Assembly: GCA_031398325.1 (NCBI GenBank)
Contig: JANNNB010000080.1
Span: forward strand, 35,877-99,876
Direction: 5' to 3'
Length of the DNA: 64,000 bases
Origin: Sva-07 sp031398325
GTDB lineage: Bacteria; Actinomycetota; Acidimicrobiia; Acidimicrobiales; Ilumatobacteraceae
Below the pieces are notes generated by a model. It saw only the letters and a program-made list of their open reading frames with translations, made no database searches and was not told the DNA's origin. Below are positions 1 through 9,144 of the stretch, in pieces (within the stretch, counting starts at the first letter, position 1; each line of letters opens with the position of its first letter). The position numbers and the translations under genes were made by a program.

Positions 1-619
1 CGAACGAGAGACGCATCTCGTTGTCCCGACCGGGCAGCAGGAGTGGGACGCGCGCGATGTCGTCGGGGAATCGGAACGGTGGCGTCGATGGTCGACCCAC
101 GAGGCTGACCGGCTGACGGGCGATCCGCCGGCACCGCCACGGGTCAGCGGCGCTGGCGTGGACGCGTTGATTGCAGAGCACGAGGTCGAGCGAGTGGACC
201 CGCAGTCGCGAGAGCAGGTCGGGAAGTCCGCCGGACACGAGCACGAAATCGACGTCGTCGCGGTCGAGCAGGGGGCGGATGAAGTTTTCCTGGAAGTTGC
301 GTGACGTAGTGGCGACGGCGCCGATTCGCAGTATCTGGCGTTCTTCTCGTCGCCCCTCTCGGAGGACCTCGGCCAGTTCGTTGCCAGCTGCGAAGATGCC
401 GTCTGCGTACGACAGCGCGACCTGCCCTGCCTCGGTGAGGACGAGCCGACGGCCGGTCCGGAGGAACAGGGGCTGGCCGAGATCGACCTCCAGCTGCTTG
501 ATCTGCGCCGAGAGAGCGGACGGCGACACATGCAGCTGGCGGGCTGCGCTCGACAGGTTGCCATCCTTCGCGACCGCCCAGAAGTAGCGCAGATGGTGGA
601 AGTTCAACTGTTGCGCCAC
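1..619 (-). CDS. LysR-family transcriptional regulator, 3' end outside the window
   Basis: About 206 residues are visible. The start is a GTG with AGGGGAGAC just upstream, and the frame runs off the left edge. The N-terminus is a classic LysR winged helix: an LRYFWAVAKDGNLSSAARQL segment followed by SPSALSAQIKQLE, then FLRTGRRLVLTEAGQVAL. The beginning of the effector domain follows (RIGAVATTS, then a GRDNEMRL segment close to the edge). The HLRYFW opening and the LLLPGRD motif resemble the NhaR branch of LysR proteins. It is divergent from dabB with about 120 bases between the starts, so by the usual LysR arrangement it probably controls dabBA, perhaps in response to carbon supply; that is inference. 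The family is certain and the ligand unknown. Confidence 0.88.
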   Translation of the reverse strand, partial: MAQQLNFHHLRYFWAVAKDGNLSSAARQLHVSPSALSAQIKQLEVDLGQPLFLRTGRRLVLTEAGQVALSYADGIFAAGNELAEVLREGRREERQILRIGAVATTSRNFQENFIRPLLDRDDVDFVLVSGGLPDLLSRLRVHSLDLVLCNQRVHASAADPWRCRRIARQPVSLVGRPSTPPFRFPDDIARVPLLLPGRDNEMRLSF

Positions 620-639
620 CGTCTCCCCTGCTCCGATCA

Positions 640-654
640 TTCATCTCAGATGAA
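640..654. promoter_or_regulatory. Palindromic LysR-type operator between lysR and dabB
   Basis: TTCATCTCAGATGAA is a perfect 7-bp inverted repeat around one central base and contains the T-N11-A pattern of LysR binding sites. It lies 21 bases upstream of the LysR GTG and about 85 bases upstream of the chosen dabB start, where autoregulation and divergent activation would be expected. Binding is inferred from pattern and position. Confidence 0.55.
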
Positions 655-740
655 CGGAACATACCGCAATCGGTACTGGACAGAACGAATTCGTGTCGTC
701 ACGCTGGCACCGTCCTACTCGCTCTGCCAAAGGAAGCGCC

Positions 741-2396
741 GTGCTCGCCGATCTCGCAAACTCGTGGTCATTGGTCGTACCGCTCGCCTCGACCGTCGTG
801 CTCGCCCTCGCGGGGGTGGTCGCGCGCCGGTGCGCCGCCGCATCGTCGGCATGGTCGGTCGGTCGGTCGGCGACGGCGGTGGCTGCGTTCGTTGCCGTGC
901 TCGCCACTGTGATCTTCATCGCCGACGGGGCAGCGTCGGGGGCGTTCGTACGGCTCGACGCGCTCACGGTGCTGATGCTCGGACTGATCGCCCTCGTCGG
1001 ATGGGTCGTCGTGCGCTTCTCCGCGACCTACCTCGCCGGCGACCCCCACGAACAGCGTTACGCGGCGCGCATGCTGATGACCCTCGCAGCGGTCTCGCTG
1101 GTGGTCGTCGCGAACAACCTCCTGGTGCTCGTGGTCGCGTGGGCGGCAGCGAGCTTCGCCCTGCACGGGTTGCTCACCTTCTTCGGCGACCGCCCCGTCG
1201 CGGTCGCCGTCGCGCACAAGAAGTTCCTGCTCGCTCGCGTCGCGGACGCGTGCATGGTCGGCGCCACCGTTCTCTTCGCGACCTCGTTCGACACCTTGCG
1301 AATCGACGAGATCGCAGCCCGTGCAGCCTCCGACCCACTCCCGACAGCAGGCCGCCTGGCGATCGCCCTCGTGGCGGCCGCTGCGCTGCTGAAGTGCGCC
1401 CAGCTGCCGTTCCACGGATGGCTCATCCAGGTGATGGAGGCACCCACGCCGGTGTCCGCGCTGTTGCACGCCGGCGTGGTGAACCTCGGCGGCTTCGTGC
1501 TGCTGCGCTTCGCCCCGGTGGTCGACCGGGCGGTCGAGACACGCACCTTGCTGGTCGCCGCCGGTGTGACGACAGCGGTGGTCGCCTCGCTCGTCATGAC
1601 CACCCGCGTGAGCGTGAAGGTCTCGCTCGCCTGGTCGACGTGCGCCCAGATGGGGTTCATGCTCATGCAGTGCGGGATCGGATTGTGGGAGATGGCCCTG
1701 CTCCACCTCCTCGCACACTCCCTCTACAAGGCGCACGCGTTCCTCGGCGCCGGCGGCACCGTGCGGCGCACGCAGCGGCTCCAACTCCACTCGAGACCAT
1801 CGCCTCCGACGCTGGCCGCACTGGTCGTCGGGACGATCACCGCCGTCGCCGGCACGGTCGCCGTGACGCTCGCCTGGGGGGCACTTCCTGGTACGTCATC
1901 CCTGTCGTCGGCGGTCTGGGTATTGCTCGTCATCGTCGCACTCGCGATCGTGCCGCTCGTCGTCCCGAAGCACGGTCGACTTCGGGCTGCGTCGCTCGTC
2001 CGGGCACTCGCGGTACCGGTCGCCTACCTGGCGTTGCACGAGGTGTTCGCCGAGCTCGTGCCCGCCGGACCGGACGCCCCCCGAGCACTGCTCGGGATCG
2101 TCGTCATCGCAGCGGTGGGCCTGTTCGTCGTTCAATCCGCGTCGCAGCTGAGCCCGCACGGTCCGGTGATGTCGCGGCTGCGACCGTGGCTCTACGCCGG
2201 GCTCTTCCTCGACGACGCGTTCACCCGGCTCGCGTTCGCCGTCTGGCCACCGCCGCTTCCAGACGAACGGCCGGCGCTGCTCCCGCAGCCGCGCGCCGTT
2301 CCGATCGTCTCAACCATGAAACCATCGGCGGTCCGACCACCCGAGCCGAGCGTGCTGGCAGCATCGACCGGCTCGACGGGGCGGGAGGCGTCATGA
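741..2396 (+). CDS. dabB: DabB-type proton-conducting membrane subunit (NuoL/ND5-like) of an inorganic carbon uptake complex
   Basis: A 551-residue hydrophobic protein of the NuoL/MrpA-like proton-translocating family. The antiporter core shows AHKKFLLARV followed by LLKCAQLPFHGWL and APTPVSALLHAGVV; the lysine of the LLKCAQ motif is near residue 218. Around a dozen or more membrane helices are apparent. I chose GTG 741 because AAAGGAAG lies a few bases upstream; an in-frame GTG at 693 has no clear ribosome site. The stop overlaps the dabA ATG (ATGA), so the two are translationally coupled. DabB lacks the other Complex I subunits and is known to work with DabA, using the proton gradient to drive CO2 hydration and bicarbonate accumulation. 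Pairing with DabA excludes a stand-alone Nuo or Mrp subunit. Confidence 0.88.
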   Translation: MLADLANSWSLVVPLASTVVLALAGVVARRCAAASSAWSVGRSATAVAAFVAVLATVIFIADGAASGAFVRLDALTVLMLGLIALVGWVVVRFSATYLAGDPHEQRYAARMLMTLAAVSLVVVANNLLVLVVAWAAASFALHGLLTFFGDRPVAVAVAHKKFLLARVADACMVGATVLFATSFDTLRIDEIAARAASDPLPTAGRLAIALVAAAALLKCAQLPFHGWLIQVMEAPTPVSALLHAGVVNLGGFVLLRFAPVVDRAVETRTLLVAAGVTTAVVASLVMTTRVSVKVSLAWSTCAQMGFMLMQCGIGLWEMALLHLLAHSLYKAHAFLGAGGTVRRTQRLQLHSRPSPPTLAALVVGTITAVAGTVAVTLAWGALPGTSSLSSAVWVLLVIVALAIVPLVVPKHGRLRAASLVRALAVPVAYLALHEVFAELVPAGPDAPRALLGIVVIAAVGLFVVQSASQLSPHGPVMSRLRPWLYAGLFLDDAFTRLAFAVWPPPLPDERPALLPQPRAVPIVSTMKPSAVRPPEPSVLAASTGSTGREAS

Positions 2397-4864
2397 CCTC
2401 CTCCACCACGCTCGGTTCGAATGGTGCCGAATCACCGAGCGGCAGCGAGGAGTTGCGCCGCGACGTGGCCGCCGCGTGCGACCGCATCGCGCCGACGTGG
2501 CCGCTCGACCGGTTCATCGCCGTCAACCCCTACTGGGGCTGGCGGTCCTCCGACATCACCGACGCGGCTGCACGACTCGGAAGGCTCGCCGGCACCCGGC
2601 TCACCATGCCACGGTCGTGGTTCCGCTCCGAGTGGCTCGCCGGCCGCCTGTTGCCCCACGACGTCGCCGATGCCGCCAACGCGTGTGGCGCCCCGGAGCT
2701 GATCGACCCGGCATTCGACGTGCTGCAAGCATTCGACCAACCGGCGCAGCCGGTCCTGCGACGAATGGCGCTCGTGACCGACCAGCGCGACGAACTGGGC
2801 ATCATGCCGGTGCCCGGCCAGAGCTGGACCGATCTGGTCGTCCACCAGGTCAGCCAACACTGCGCCTCGTACGTCGACGTCTGGCAGGCGTCGTGGGCAC
2901 CGAACACCTCACAGGGTCTGCTCTCCGCCTGGCGCACCGATCCCTCGGTCACGCACGGTGTTGCGTGGCGACACGGCAGAGGCTGGGCGCGGGCTGAACT
3001 CGATGCACTGCCCTCCGATCCCATCGACGCGATCTCGATGATGCTCGACCAGCTCGGCGTCGCCGCTGAGGGTCGGGAGGCCTACCTCACGGCGTTGCTG
3101 ACCTCGGTCAACGGTTGGGCGGCGTGGTTCGCTTACCGGCGTTGGCAGGCTCGGCTGGTCGGCGCCGATGACGACACGATCGTGGAGCTGCTCGCCATCC
3201 GGTGCGCGTGGGAGTGGTTGCTCGACGCCGACGCCGACCGTACGCTCCGCGAGGCATGGGCGGCCTCGTGGTCGTGCTTCGACGAGCTCGTTGCGATGGG
3301 CGCGGCTGACCAGCGCCTCGACTGGGTGTTGCAGGACGCTCTCGAGCGGTCGTTCCAGCGCTCCATCATCGACGGTTCGCCGAACGCAACGCCATCGACG
3401 GCGGCCGCCGACGTCCAGGCGGTGTTCTGCATCGACGTGCGGTCGGAAGTGTTCCGTCGCGCGCTCGAGGCCACGTCGGAGTCGCTCCACACGCGCGGCT
3501 TCGCCGGCTTCTTCGGTCTCCCGATCGAATACACGCCGGCCGGCAGCGCCCTCACGCGGCCCCAACTGCCCGGCCTCCTCGCTCCGTCGCTTGCGGTCAC
3601 CGAGACCGACGGCACTCTCGACCCGCGGGCGTTCGCCGCCACTCGCGGGTCGGCGCTCGCCGAACGCGCTCGCTGGCGCGAGTTCCGCACCGACCCGTCG
3701 TCGATGTTCAGCTACGTGGAATCGCTCGGGCTCCTCGCCGGCGTGGAGTTGATCGAGAACAGCTTGCCGCACCGCGACCCGCCCGTTGCCTGGGAGCGCG
3801 ACGGGCTTCGGAGCACGCTCGGGCAGCTCCGCCCGCGCCTCGCCGTCGTCGACGACGACCCGGCAGCGGCCGCGGAGATCGGTCATCGGGTGTTGCGGGG
3901 GATGGGGCTGCTCGACGGCTTCGCCCCGCTCGTCATGCTGTGCGGCCACGGCAGCCAGAGCACCAACAACCCTCACGCTGCCGGGCTCGACTGTGGCGCG
4001 TGCGGCGGCCAGACAGGTGAAGTCAACGCCCGGGTCCTGGCCGACCTGCTCAACTCCGCCGCCGTGCGGCAGGAGTTGGGAGCGCTCGGCGTGGACGTTC
4101 CGGACGGCACCTGGTTCGTCCCCGCCCTGCACAACACAACCACCGACCAGGTCGAGCTGTTCGACACCGCCGACGTTCCCGAGTCGCACCGGGATCGACT
4201 CGGGCAGCTCGTCGCCGCACTGCACGACGCCGGGAACACGGCCCGCGCCGAACGGTCGGCAGAGTTGGGCCTCGACGCCTGCGCCGGCGATCCGAAGCGG
4301 CTCGAGCAGCGCATACGCGAGCGGGCCAACGACTGGTCGCAGGTACGCCCGGAGTGGGGGCTCGCCGGGAACGCCGCATTCGTGATCGCGCCCCGTTGGC
4401 GGACGCGTCACCTCGATCTGGACGGACGGTGTTTCCTGCACGACTACGACTGGCAGGCCGACGCCGACCTGAGCGTGCTGACGCTGATCATGACGGCCCC
4501 GATGGTGGTGACGAACTGGATCAACATGCAATACCACGCTTCCACGGTGGACAACCGTCGGTACGGAAGCGGCAACAAGGTCCTGCACAACGTCGTCGGC
4601 GGCAACATCGGCGTGTTCGAGGGCAACGGCGGTGACCTCCGCATCGGCCTGCCGATGCAGTCCCTGCACGACGGCCACGAACTTCGCCACCGCCCGCTGC
4701 GTCTGTCGGTGTTCGTGGAGGCTCCGAGATCGTCGATCGATTCCGTGCTCGATGCGCAGCCCGTGGTGCACGATCTGGTCCACAACGGCTGGCTCCATCT
4801 GCTGCGAATCGACGCGGTGACAGGTGCCGTCGAACGTCGCGCACGCGACGGGTGGTTGCCATGA
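2393..4864 (+). CDS. dabA: DabA (DUF2309) zinc carbonic-anhydrase-like subunit of an inorganic carbon uptake complex
   Basis: 823 residues, DUF2309 family. The expected zinc site is complete: Cys346 and Asp348 in VFCIDVRSE, His519 in LCGHGS, and Cys534 in LDCGACGG. The spacings (two residues between Cys and Asp, fifteen between His and Cys) match those I recall for Halothiobacillus DabA. The known role is vectorial hydration of CO2 to bicarbonate at the cytoplasmic face, driven through DabB. The ATG overlaps the dabB stop. An open frame continues about 1.8 kb upstream of this ATG, but that part is an out-of-frame shadow of dabB. No carboxysome or RubisCO gene is visible here, so the bicarbonate may feed anaplerotic carboxylation rather than autotrophy. 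Confidence 0.9.
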   Translation: MTSSTTLGSNGAESPSGSEELRRDVAAACDRIAPTWPLDRFIAVNPYWGWRSSDITDAAARLGRLAGTRLTMPRSWFRSEWLAGRLLPHDVADAANACGAPELIDPAFDVLQAFDQPAQPVLRRMALVTDQRDELGIMPVPGQSWTDLVVHQVSQHCASYVDVWQASWAPNTSQGLLSAWRTDPSVTHGVAWRHGRGWARAELDALPSDPIDAISMMLDQLGVAAEGREAYLTALLTSVNGWAAWFAYRRWQARLVGADDDTIVELLAIRCAWEWLLDADADRTLREAWAASWSCFDELVAMGAADQRLDWVLQDALERSFQRSIIDGSPNATPSTAAADVQAVFCIDVRSEVFRRALEATSESLHTRGFAGFFGLPIEYTPAGSALTRPQLPGLLAPSLAVTETDGTLDPRAFAATRGSALAERARWREFRTDPSSMFSYVESLGLLAGVELIENSLPHRDPPVAWERDGLRSTLGQLRPRLAVVDDDPAAAAEIGHRVLRGMGLLDGFAPLVMLCGHGSQSTNNPHAAGLDCGACGGQTGEVNARVLADLLNSAAVRQELGALGVDVPDGTWFVPALHNTTTDQVELFDTADVPESHRDRLGQLVAALHDAGNTARAERSAELGLDACAGDPKRLEQRIRERANDWSQVRPEWGLAGNAAFVIAPRWRTRHLDLDGRCFLHDYDWQADADLSVLTLIMTAPMVVTNWINMQYHASTVDNRRYGSGNKVLHNVVGGNIGVFEGNGGDLRIGLPMQSLHDGHELRHRPLRLSVFVEAPRSSIDSVLDAQPVVHDLVHNGWLHLLRIDAVTGAVERRARDGWLP

Positions 4865-5067
4865 GTCAACGGGCCGACGTGCCAGGCGCGAGTTGGGAGA
4901 ATCGAGTTGTAATCGGGCGATCGAACGGTATGTTCGTTGCCACTGAAGGGGAGTACCCCACGAGGTCCGTCGACAATCCGCTCTCAGGAGCCGGCGCGGC
5001 CAGCCCAGCCAGGGCGGGAAGACCTTCAGCGAACGAAGCAAGTCATTCGTGAGCTGAAAGGAACCCC

Positions 5068-7926
5068 GTGTCGGATCACATCACCCCTTGGCATCAGTTC
5101 GAGGTCGACGAAGCGCTGCGCGAACTCGAATCGTCGACCGACGGCTTGACGAGCAACGAAGCTCGCCGTCGACTCGATGACGTCGGGCCCAACGAGATCT
5201 CGGAGTCGGCATCGATCAGTCCGCTCCAGCTGATCTGGGCGCAGATCTCGTCGGTGATGGTGCTGATCCTGATCGGTGCCGCCGCCCTGTCACTGGCCCT
5301 GGGCAAGCTGCTCGAGGCCGGTGCGATCACGGCGATCGTCGTGTTGTTCACCTTGCTCGGGTTCGCCCAGGAGTACCGCGCCGAGCGGGCGATCGCGGCG
5401 TTGCGCCGACTGAGCGTGCCCGTGGTCCGCACCCGCCGCGACGGTCGGATCGTCGAGATCGCGTCGGGCGAGCTCGTACCGGGCGACGTGGTGACGCTCG
5501 ACGCCGGCGCCATCGTGCCCGCCGATCTGCGGCTCGTCGAAGTGGCGAGCCTGCGGGTCGAGGAGGCAGCGCTGACCGGCGAATCGGAGCCCGTCGACAA
5601 GCAGGTCGACGCAGTGGAACGCGCCGACGTGTCGCTGGGCGACCGACGATGCATGGCCTACAGCGGTACCCAGGTGGCTGCCGGACGGGGCGTCGGGCTG
5701 GTCGTCGCCACCGGGATGGCCACCGAACTCGGCCGGATCGCCACACTGCTGCAGGACGTCGACAGGGAGGCCACACCGCTCCAGGCTCGGCTCGACAGGG
5801 TCGGCAAGCAGCTGGCGGTCGCCGGCGTGGTGGTCGCTGCACTCGTCGCTGCGATGGGTGCGCTGGCCGGGGAAACGGCCTCGGACCTCGTACTCACGGC
5901 GATCAGCGTCGCGGTTGCGGTGATCCCGGAAGGGCTGCCGGCCGTCGTCACCTTCACCTTGGCGCTCGGTGCGCAGCGCATGTTGCGACGCCAGGCGCTC
6001 ATCCGGCGCTTGCCGGCGGTCGAGACGCTCGGCTCGGTGACGGTGATCTGCACCGACAAGACCGGCACGCTGACGCAGAACGTGATGACGGCGACCACGT
6101 TCGAGGTCGCGGACCGGACGCTGGCGATCGACTCGGAGCTCTCCGGGGAGTTCCCGACCTGGCCGACGAGCGCGCGGCTGATGGTTGCCGCCGGGTCGCT
6201 GTGCAACGACGGGCACCTCGAACTCGATGCCGACGGAGCGCCGACGCTGACCGGCGATCCGACCGAGACCGCATTACTCCGGGTCGCCCACGACGCAGGC
6301 CTCGACGTCGCCGCGTTGCGCGCGCAGGCTCCTCGGATCGATGAGCTCCCGTTCGACTCCTCACGGAAGCGGATGAGCACGATCCATCGGGGCACGGCAG
6401 TCGACGTGGTGGCGCCCGGGCTTCTTCCGTCCGATCAGCGACTTGCCTTCGTGAAGGGTGCCGTCGACGGGCTCATCGACCGCACCATCGCGGTGTGGAC
6501 CGACGACGGACCTGTCGCGTTCGACGACCAGTGGCGCCGAAGGATCCTCGATGCCAACGACCGAATGGCATCGAACGGCGTGCGCGTGCTCGCGGTGGCG
6601 ATGCGGACGTTCGAGCCGGACACGACCGACGACGAACTCGTCACCGGTGCGGAGACGCAACTCACGTTGCTCGGCCTGGTGGGCATCATCGACCCACCGC
6701 GGCCCGAGGTGCGCGACGCCGTCGCCCAATGCCGCGCCGCGGGCATCCGCTCCGTCATGATCACCGGGGACCACCCCCTGACCGCCCTGGCGATCGCCCG
6801 CGACCTGGGCATGGTCCCACCGGCGGACTCGGACGGCACCGGGGCGCTCCTGTTGACCGGCACCGACATCGATCGGGCGACCGACGCCGAGTTCGACCAG
6901 GCCGTCGCGACCGCGTCGGTGTTCGCCCGGGTCACACCGGAGCACAAGCTGCGCATCGTGGAGGCGCTCCAGCGCCAACACCAGGTCGTCGCGATGACCG
7001 GCGATGGGGTCAACGACGCCCCAGCCCTGAAGCGATCCGACATCGGCGTGGCCATGGGGATCACCGGCACCGATGTGTCGAAAGAGGCATCGGACATGGT
7101 GCTGCGAGACGACAACTTCACCACCATCGTGGCCGCCGTCGAAGAGGGCCGCGTGATCTACGACAACCTGCGCCGATTCGTGAGCTTCGCGGTCGCCGGC
7201 AACCTCGGCAAGATCATCGTGATGCTGGGGTGGCCGATCCCGTATCTGATCGCCGGCGGCGAGGTCGACGCGGCGGTCGCGCTCTTGCCGCTGCAGCTCC
7301 TGTGGCTGAACCTCATGACCGACGGGCTGCTCGGTCTGTCGATGGGTGTCGAGCCGGCCGAACCGAACGTGATGCAGCGGGCGCCGCACCGCCCGGAAGC
7401 CAGCCTGTGGGTCGACGGTCTCGGCCGGCGCACCATCTGGATCGGTACCGCGATCGGGCTCAGCGCTCTCGGCGTCGGCATCTGGTACCACGAGCGCGAC
7501 CTGGTGCAGTGGCAGACGATGATCTTCACGACGTTGGCCCTGATGCAGGTGTTCCAGGCGTTCGGCACCCGATCGCAAACCGAGTCCCTGCGACGCATCG
7601 GATGGCGATCGAACCCGGCGCTGCTCGCCGTCGCTGCGATCGTGGTGGCGCTGCAACTCGCGGCGATCTACACCCCGCTGCGGGACTTGCTCGACCTCGA
7701 GCCGCTCACCGCGACCGACCTGCTCGTGTGCGTCGGGTTCGGCGCTGCGCTGCTGGTCACGCTCGAAGCCGTCAAGGCCGTCGAACGCTTCCGTCGACCG
7801 TCCACCGTCGACGAGGACATCGTCGTGGCGAGCATCGAGCGGCCCACCGCCCCGCATCACATCGCCCAGCCCATTTCCCAGCAGCCCGTATCCCCCCACT
7901 CCATCTCCGAGGAGGTCAACTCATGA
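5068..7926 (+). CDS. P2A-type cation-transporting P-type ATPase (calcium-like)
   Basis: 952 residues with all P-type ATPase signatures: actuator TGES at 170-173, PEGLP with Glu288 in membrane helix 4, DKTGT with phosphorylated Asp330, and the GDGVNDAP hinge at 645-652. Helix 6 carries NLMTDG, close to the NxxTD calcium-site motif of SERCA-like pumps. Calcium or another divalent cation is therefore the likely substrate, though specificity in bacterial P2A pumps is hard to predict. An N-terminal cation-ATPase domain is present (HQFEVDEALRELE). The start is GTG 5068 preceded by GAAAGGA. The last codons overlap the next ATG (ATGA). The C-terminal tail after about residue 920 is a His/Pro/Ser-rich extension. 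Confidence 0.92.
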   Translation: MSDHITPWHQFEVDEALRELESSTDGLTSNEARRRLDDVGPNEISESASISPLQLIWAQISSVMVLILIGAAALSLALGKLLEAGAITAIVVLFTLLGFAQEYRAERAIAALRRLSVPVVRTRRDGRIVEIASGELVPGDVVTLDAGAIVPADLRLVEVASLRVEEAALTGESEPVDKQVDAVERADVSLGDRRCMAYSGTQVAAGRGVGLVVATGMATELGRIATLLQDVDREATPLQARLDRVGKQLAVAGVVVAALVAAMGALAGETASDLVLTAISVAVAVIPEGLPAVVTFTLALGAQRMLRRQALIRRLPAVETLGSVTVICTDKTGTLTQNVMTATTFEVADRTLAIDSELSGEFPTWPTSARLMVAAGSLCNDGHLELDADGAPTLTGDPTETALLRVAHDAGLDVAALRAQAPRIDELPFDSSRKRMSTIHRGTAVDVVAPGLLPSDQRLAFVKGAVDGLIDRTIAVWTDDGPVAFDDQWRRRILDANDRMASNGVRVLAVAMRTFEPDTTDDELVTGAETQLTLLGLVGIIDPPRPEVRDAVAQCRAAGIRSVMITGDHPLTALAIARDLGMVPPADSDGTGALLLTGTDIDRATDAEFDQAVATASVFARVTPEHKLRIVEALQRQHQVVAMTGDGVNDAPALKRSDIGVAMGITGTDVSKEASDMVLRDDNFTTIVAAVEEGRVIYDNLRRFVSFAVAGNLGKIIVMLGWPIPYLIAGGEVDAAVALLPLQLLWLNLMTDGLLGLSMGVEPAEPNVMQRAPHRPEASLWVDGLGRRTIWIGTAIGLSALGVGIWYHERDLVQWQTMIFTTLALMQVFQAFGTRSQTESLRRIGWRSNPALLAVAAIVVALQLAAIYTPLRDLLDLEPLTATDLLVCVGFGAALLVTLEAVKAVERFRRPSTVDEDIVVASIERPTAPHHIAQPISQQPVSPHSISEEVNS

Positions 7927-8231
7927 ACTGTCCCACCTGCGTCGACGAGCGTCTCGTCCTGACCGAACGGTCCGCCATCGAGATCGACTACTGCCCTGCG
8001 TGTCGGGGTGTGTGGCTCGATCGTGGCGAACTCGACAAGATCATCGAGCGGTCGTCGGTACCACCCCGACCCGAACCGGCCCGAACGGGCGTTGGCATCG
8101 ACGACCGCGATCGGTCCGGACCTCCGCCTCGTCGCTACGACGACGATGACGATGACGACTTCCGATGGGGCAAGGACAAAGGCAAGCCCAAGAAGAAGTC
8201 GTCGTTCCTCGGCGAGCTGTTCGAGTTCTGA
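7923..8231 (+). CDS. Small TFIIB-type zinc-ribbon protein
   Basis: 102 residues. The first 45 form a zf-TFIIB-like ribbon with C3-x2-C6 and C24-x2-C27 followed by RGVWLDRGELDKII, the hallmark of this family. A charged linker with a run of aspartates and a basic KDKGKPKKKSS segment follow, ending in FLGELFEF. It is coupled to the upstream ATPase by an ATGA overlap, with GAGGAGG as ribosome site. No catalytic function is known for such proteins. Its position suggests an accessory or metal-sensing role for the pump, but that is inference. Confidence 0.85.
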   Translation: MNCPTCVDERLVLTERSAIEIDYCPACRGVWLDRGELDKIIERSSVPPRPEPARTGVGIDDRDRSGPPPRRYDDDDDDDFRWGKDKGKPKKKSSFLGELFEF

Positions 8232-8679
8232 CGTCCGACATGGTTCGGTCGCTCTGACGACTCGCCCGAACCATCACGCATCGGGCGGCGCTGGCCGCTC
8301 AACCATCGGGTGGGCAGTGGGCAGGTGATGGCGGGCGGCGCGATTTTGTTTTCGTCCGGTTGTTTCCAACTGGGCGACGTGGGGCATCATCGGGTCGTGG
8401 TTGAAGGATCCGCGACGCCCGGTGTTCGGCTTGCCGATTGGCTCGGTGTCGCGCTCGGCTGGTTCTTGAGGCCGGTCGAAATCTTCGACTCGATGCTCAT
8501 CGTGTTCGATGACCTCGACGCAGAGCACACCGAGCCGAGTCTGATCAGCTGACGCGACTCACTCGCCGACTCGTCAGGCGATGAGTCCGTGTTTGCGCCG
8601 CCGGACAATCGGGCATGATCACGATGTTCTTCGACCCCGGACCCCGGTCGCCAACTCTCTCAACGGATCGGGGCTCGTG
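8232..8679. other. 448-base stretch without a convincing gene
   Basis: A short forward frame at 8310-8552 (80 codons, ending HTEPSLIS) has no recognisable family, no good ribosome site and codon use weaker than its neighbours. It is left uncalled, although its second half (a WLGVALGWFL segment, then IFDSMLIVFDDLD) is hydrophobic and acidic enough that a tiny membrane protein cannot be excluded. Confidence 0.4.
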
Positions 8680-9084
8680 GTGAACCAAACACTTGTCGAA
8701 TTGAACTGGACCTTGGAGCGGGCTTCCGACATCGGTCGAACCGCCCGCGATCTGGTGGCCGACTCACTCTGCACCGGGGTCGGCGACGACACCCTTGCTG
8801 ACGCCGCGCTCCTGACCAGTGAATTGGTGACGAACGCGATGATGCACACGGCGGACGATCATGTGGTGCTCTCGCTCCGGTTCGATCGGACCGGGAGACG
8901 GCTCCGTGTGTCACTCACGGATTTCTCTCCGAGCTTGACGCCGGTCATCGCGGCGGCTCGGCAGGTGAACACGGTCGGCGGGTTTGGTTTGCGACTCGTG
9001 GGACGGGTAGCCGACGACTGGGGCACGGAGGCGGGCCTCCGGTCGAAGACCGTGTGGTTTCAGCTCGAGCATGCCGACCGCTGA
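8680..9084 (+). CDS. RsbW-like ATP-binding protein (anti-sigma factor / serine kinase type)
   Basis: A 134-residue GHKL-fold ATPase of the HATPase_c_2 type. The N box reads LLTSELVTNAMMH (Glu48, Asn52) and a shortened glycine box reads VGGFGLRLV around 100-107, as in actinobacterial RsbW/SpoIIAB relatives. Such proteins bind and inhibit a sigma factor or phosphorylate a STAS anti-anti-sigma partner. No STAS gene is adjacent. The upstream frame is open to 8581; I chose GTG 8680 (GTG 8677 is equally possible) because the family normally begins just before the VELNWTLE strand. A GAF-ANTAR gene and a sigma fragment lie nearby. Confidence 0.75.
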   Translation: MNQTLVELNWTLERASDIGRTARDLVADSLCTGVGDDTLADAALLTSELVTNAMMHTADDHVVLSLRFDRTGRRLRVSLTDFSPSLTPVIAAARQVNTVGGFGLRLVGRVADDWGTEAGLRSKTVWFQLEHADR

Positions 9085-9144
9085 CCCGTGAGAACCAGAC
9101 GCGCCTGACCCCTGCTCGCGCATGCTGTGCTCGCGCATGCTGTG

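Noticed and set aside
144..662. 172-codon reverse frame with an ATG at 660
   Set aside because: The LysR protein lies in a neighbouring frame with a GTG start and ribosome site; this frame is Arg/Pro-rich shadow.
530..2392. Very long forward open frame joined to dabA
   Set aside because: Its first 620 codons are Arg/Pro-rich and overlap dabB in another frame; DabA homology starts only at ATG 2393.
2909..5041. 710-codon reverse frame opposite dabA
   Set aside because: It is the antisense of a high-GC gene; composition is His/Arg/Glu-rich without domains.
8310..8552. 80-codon forward frame
   Set aside because: No ribosome site, family or coding bias strong enough; noted in the gap entry only.
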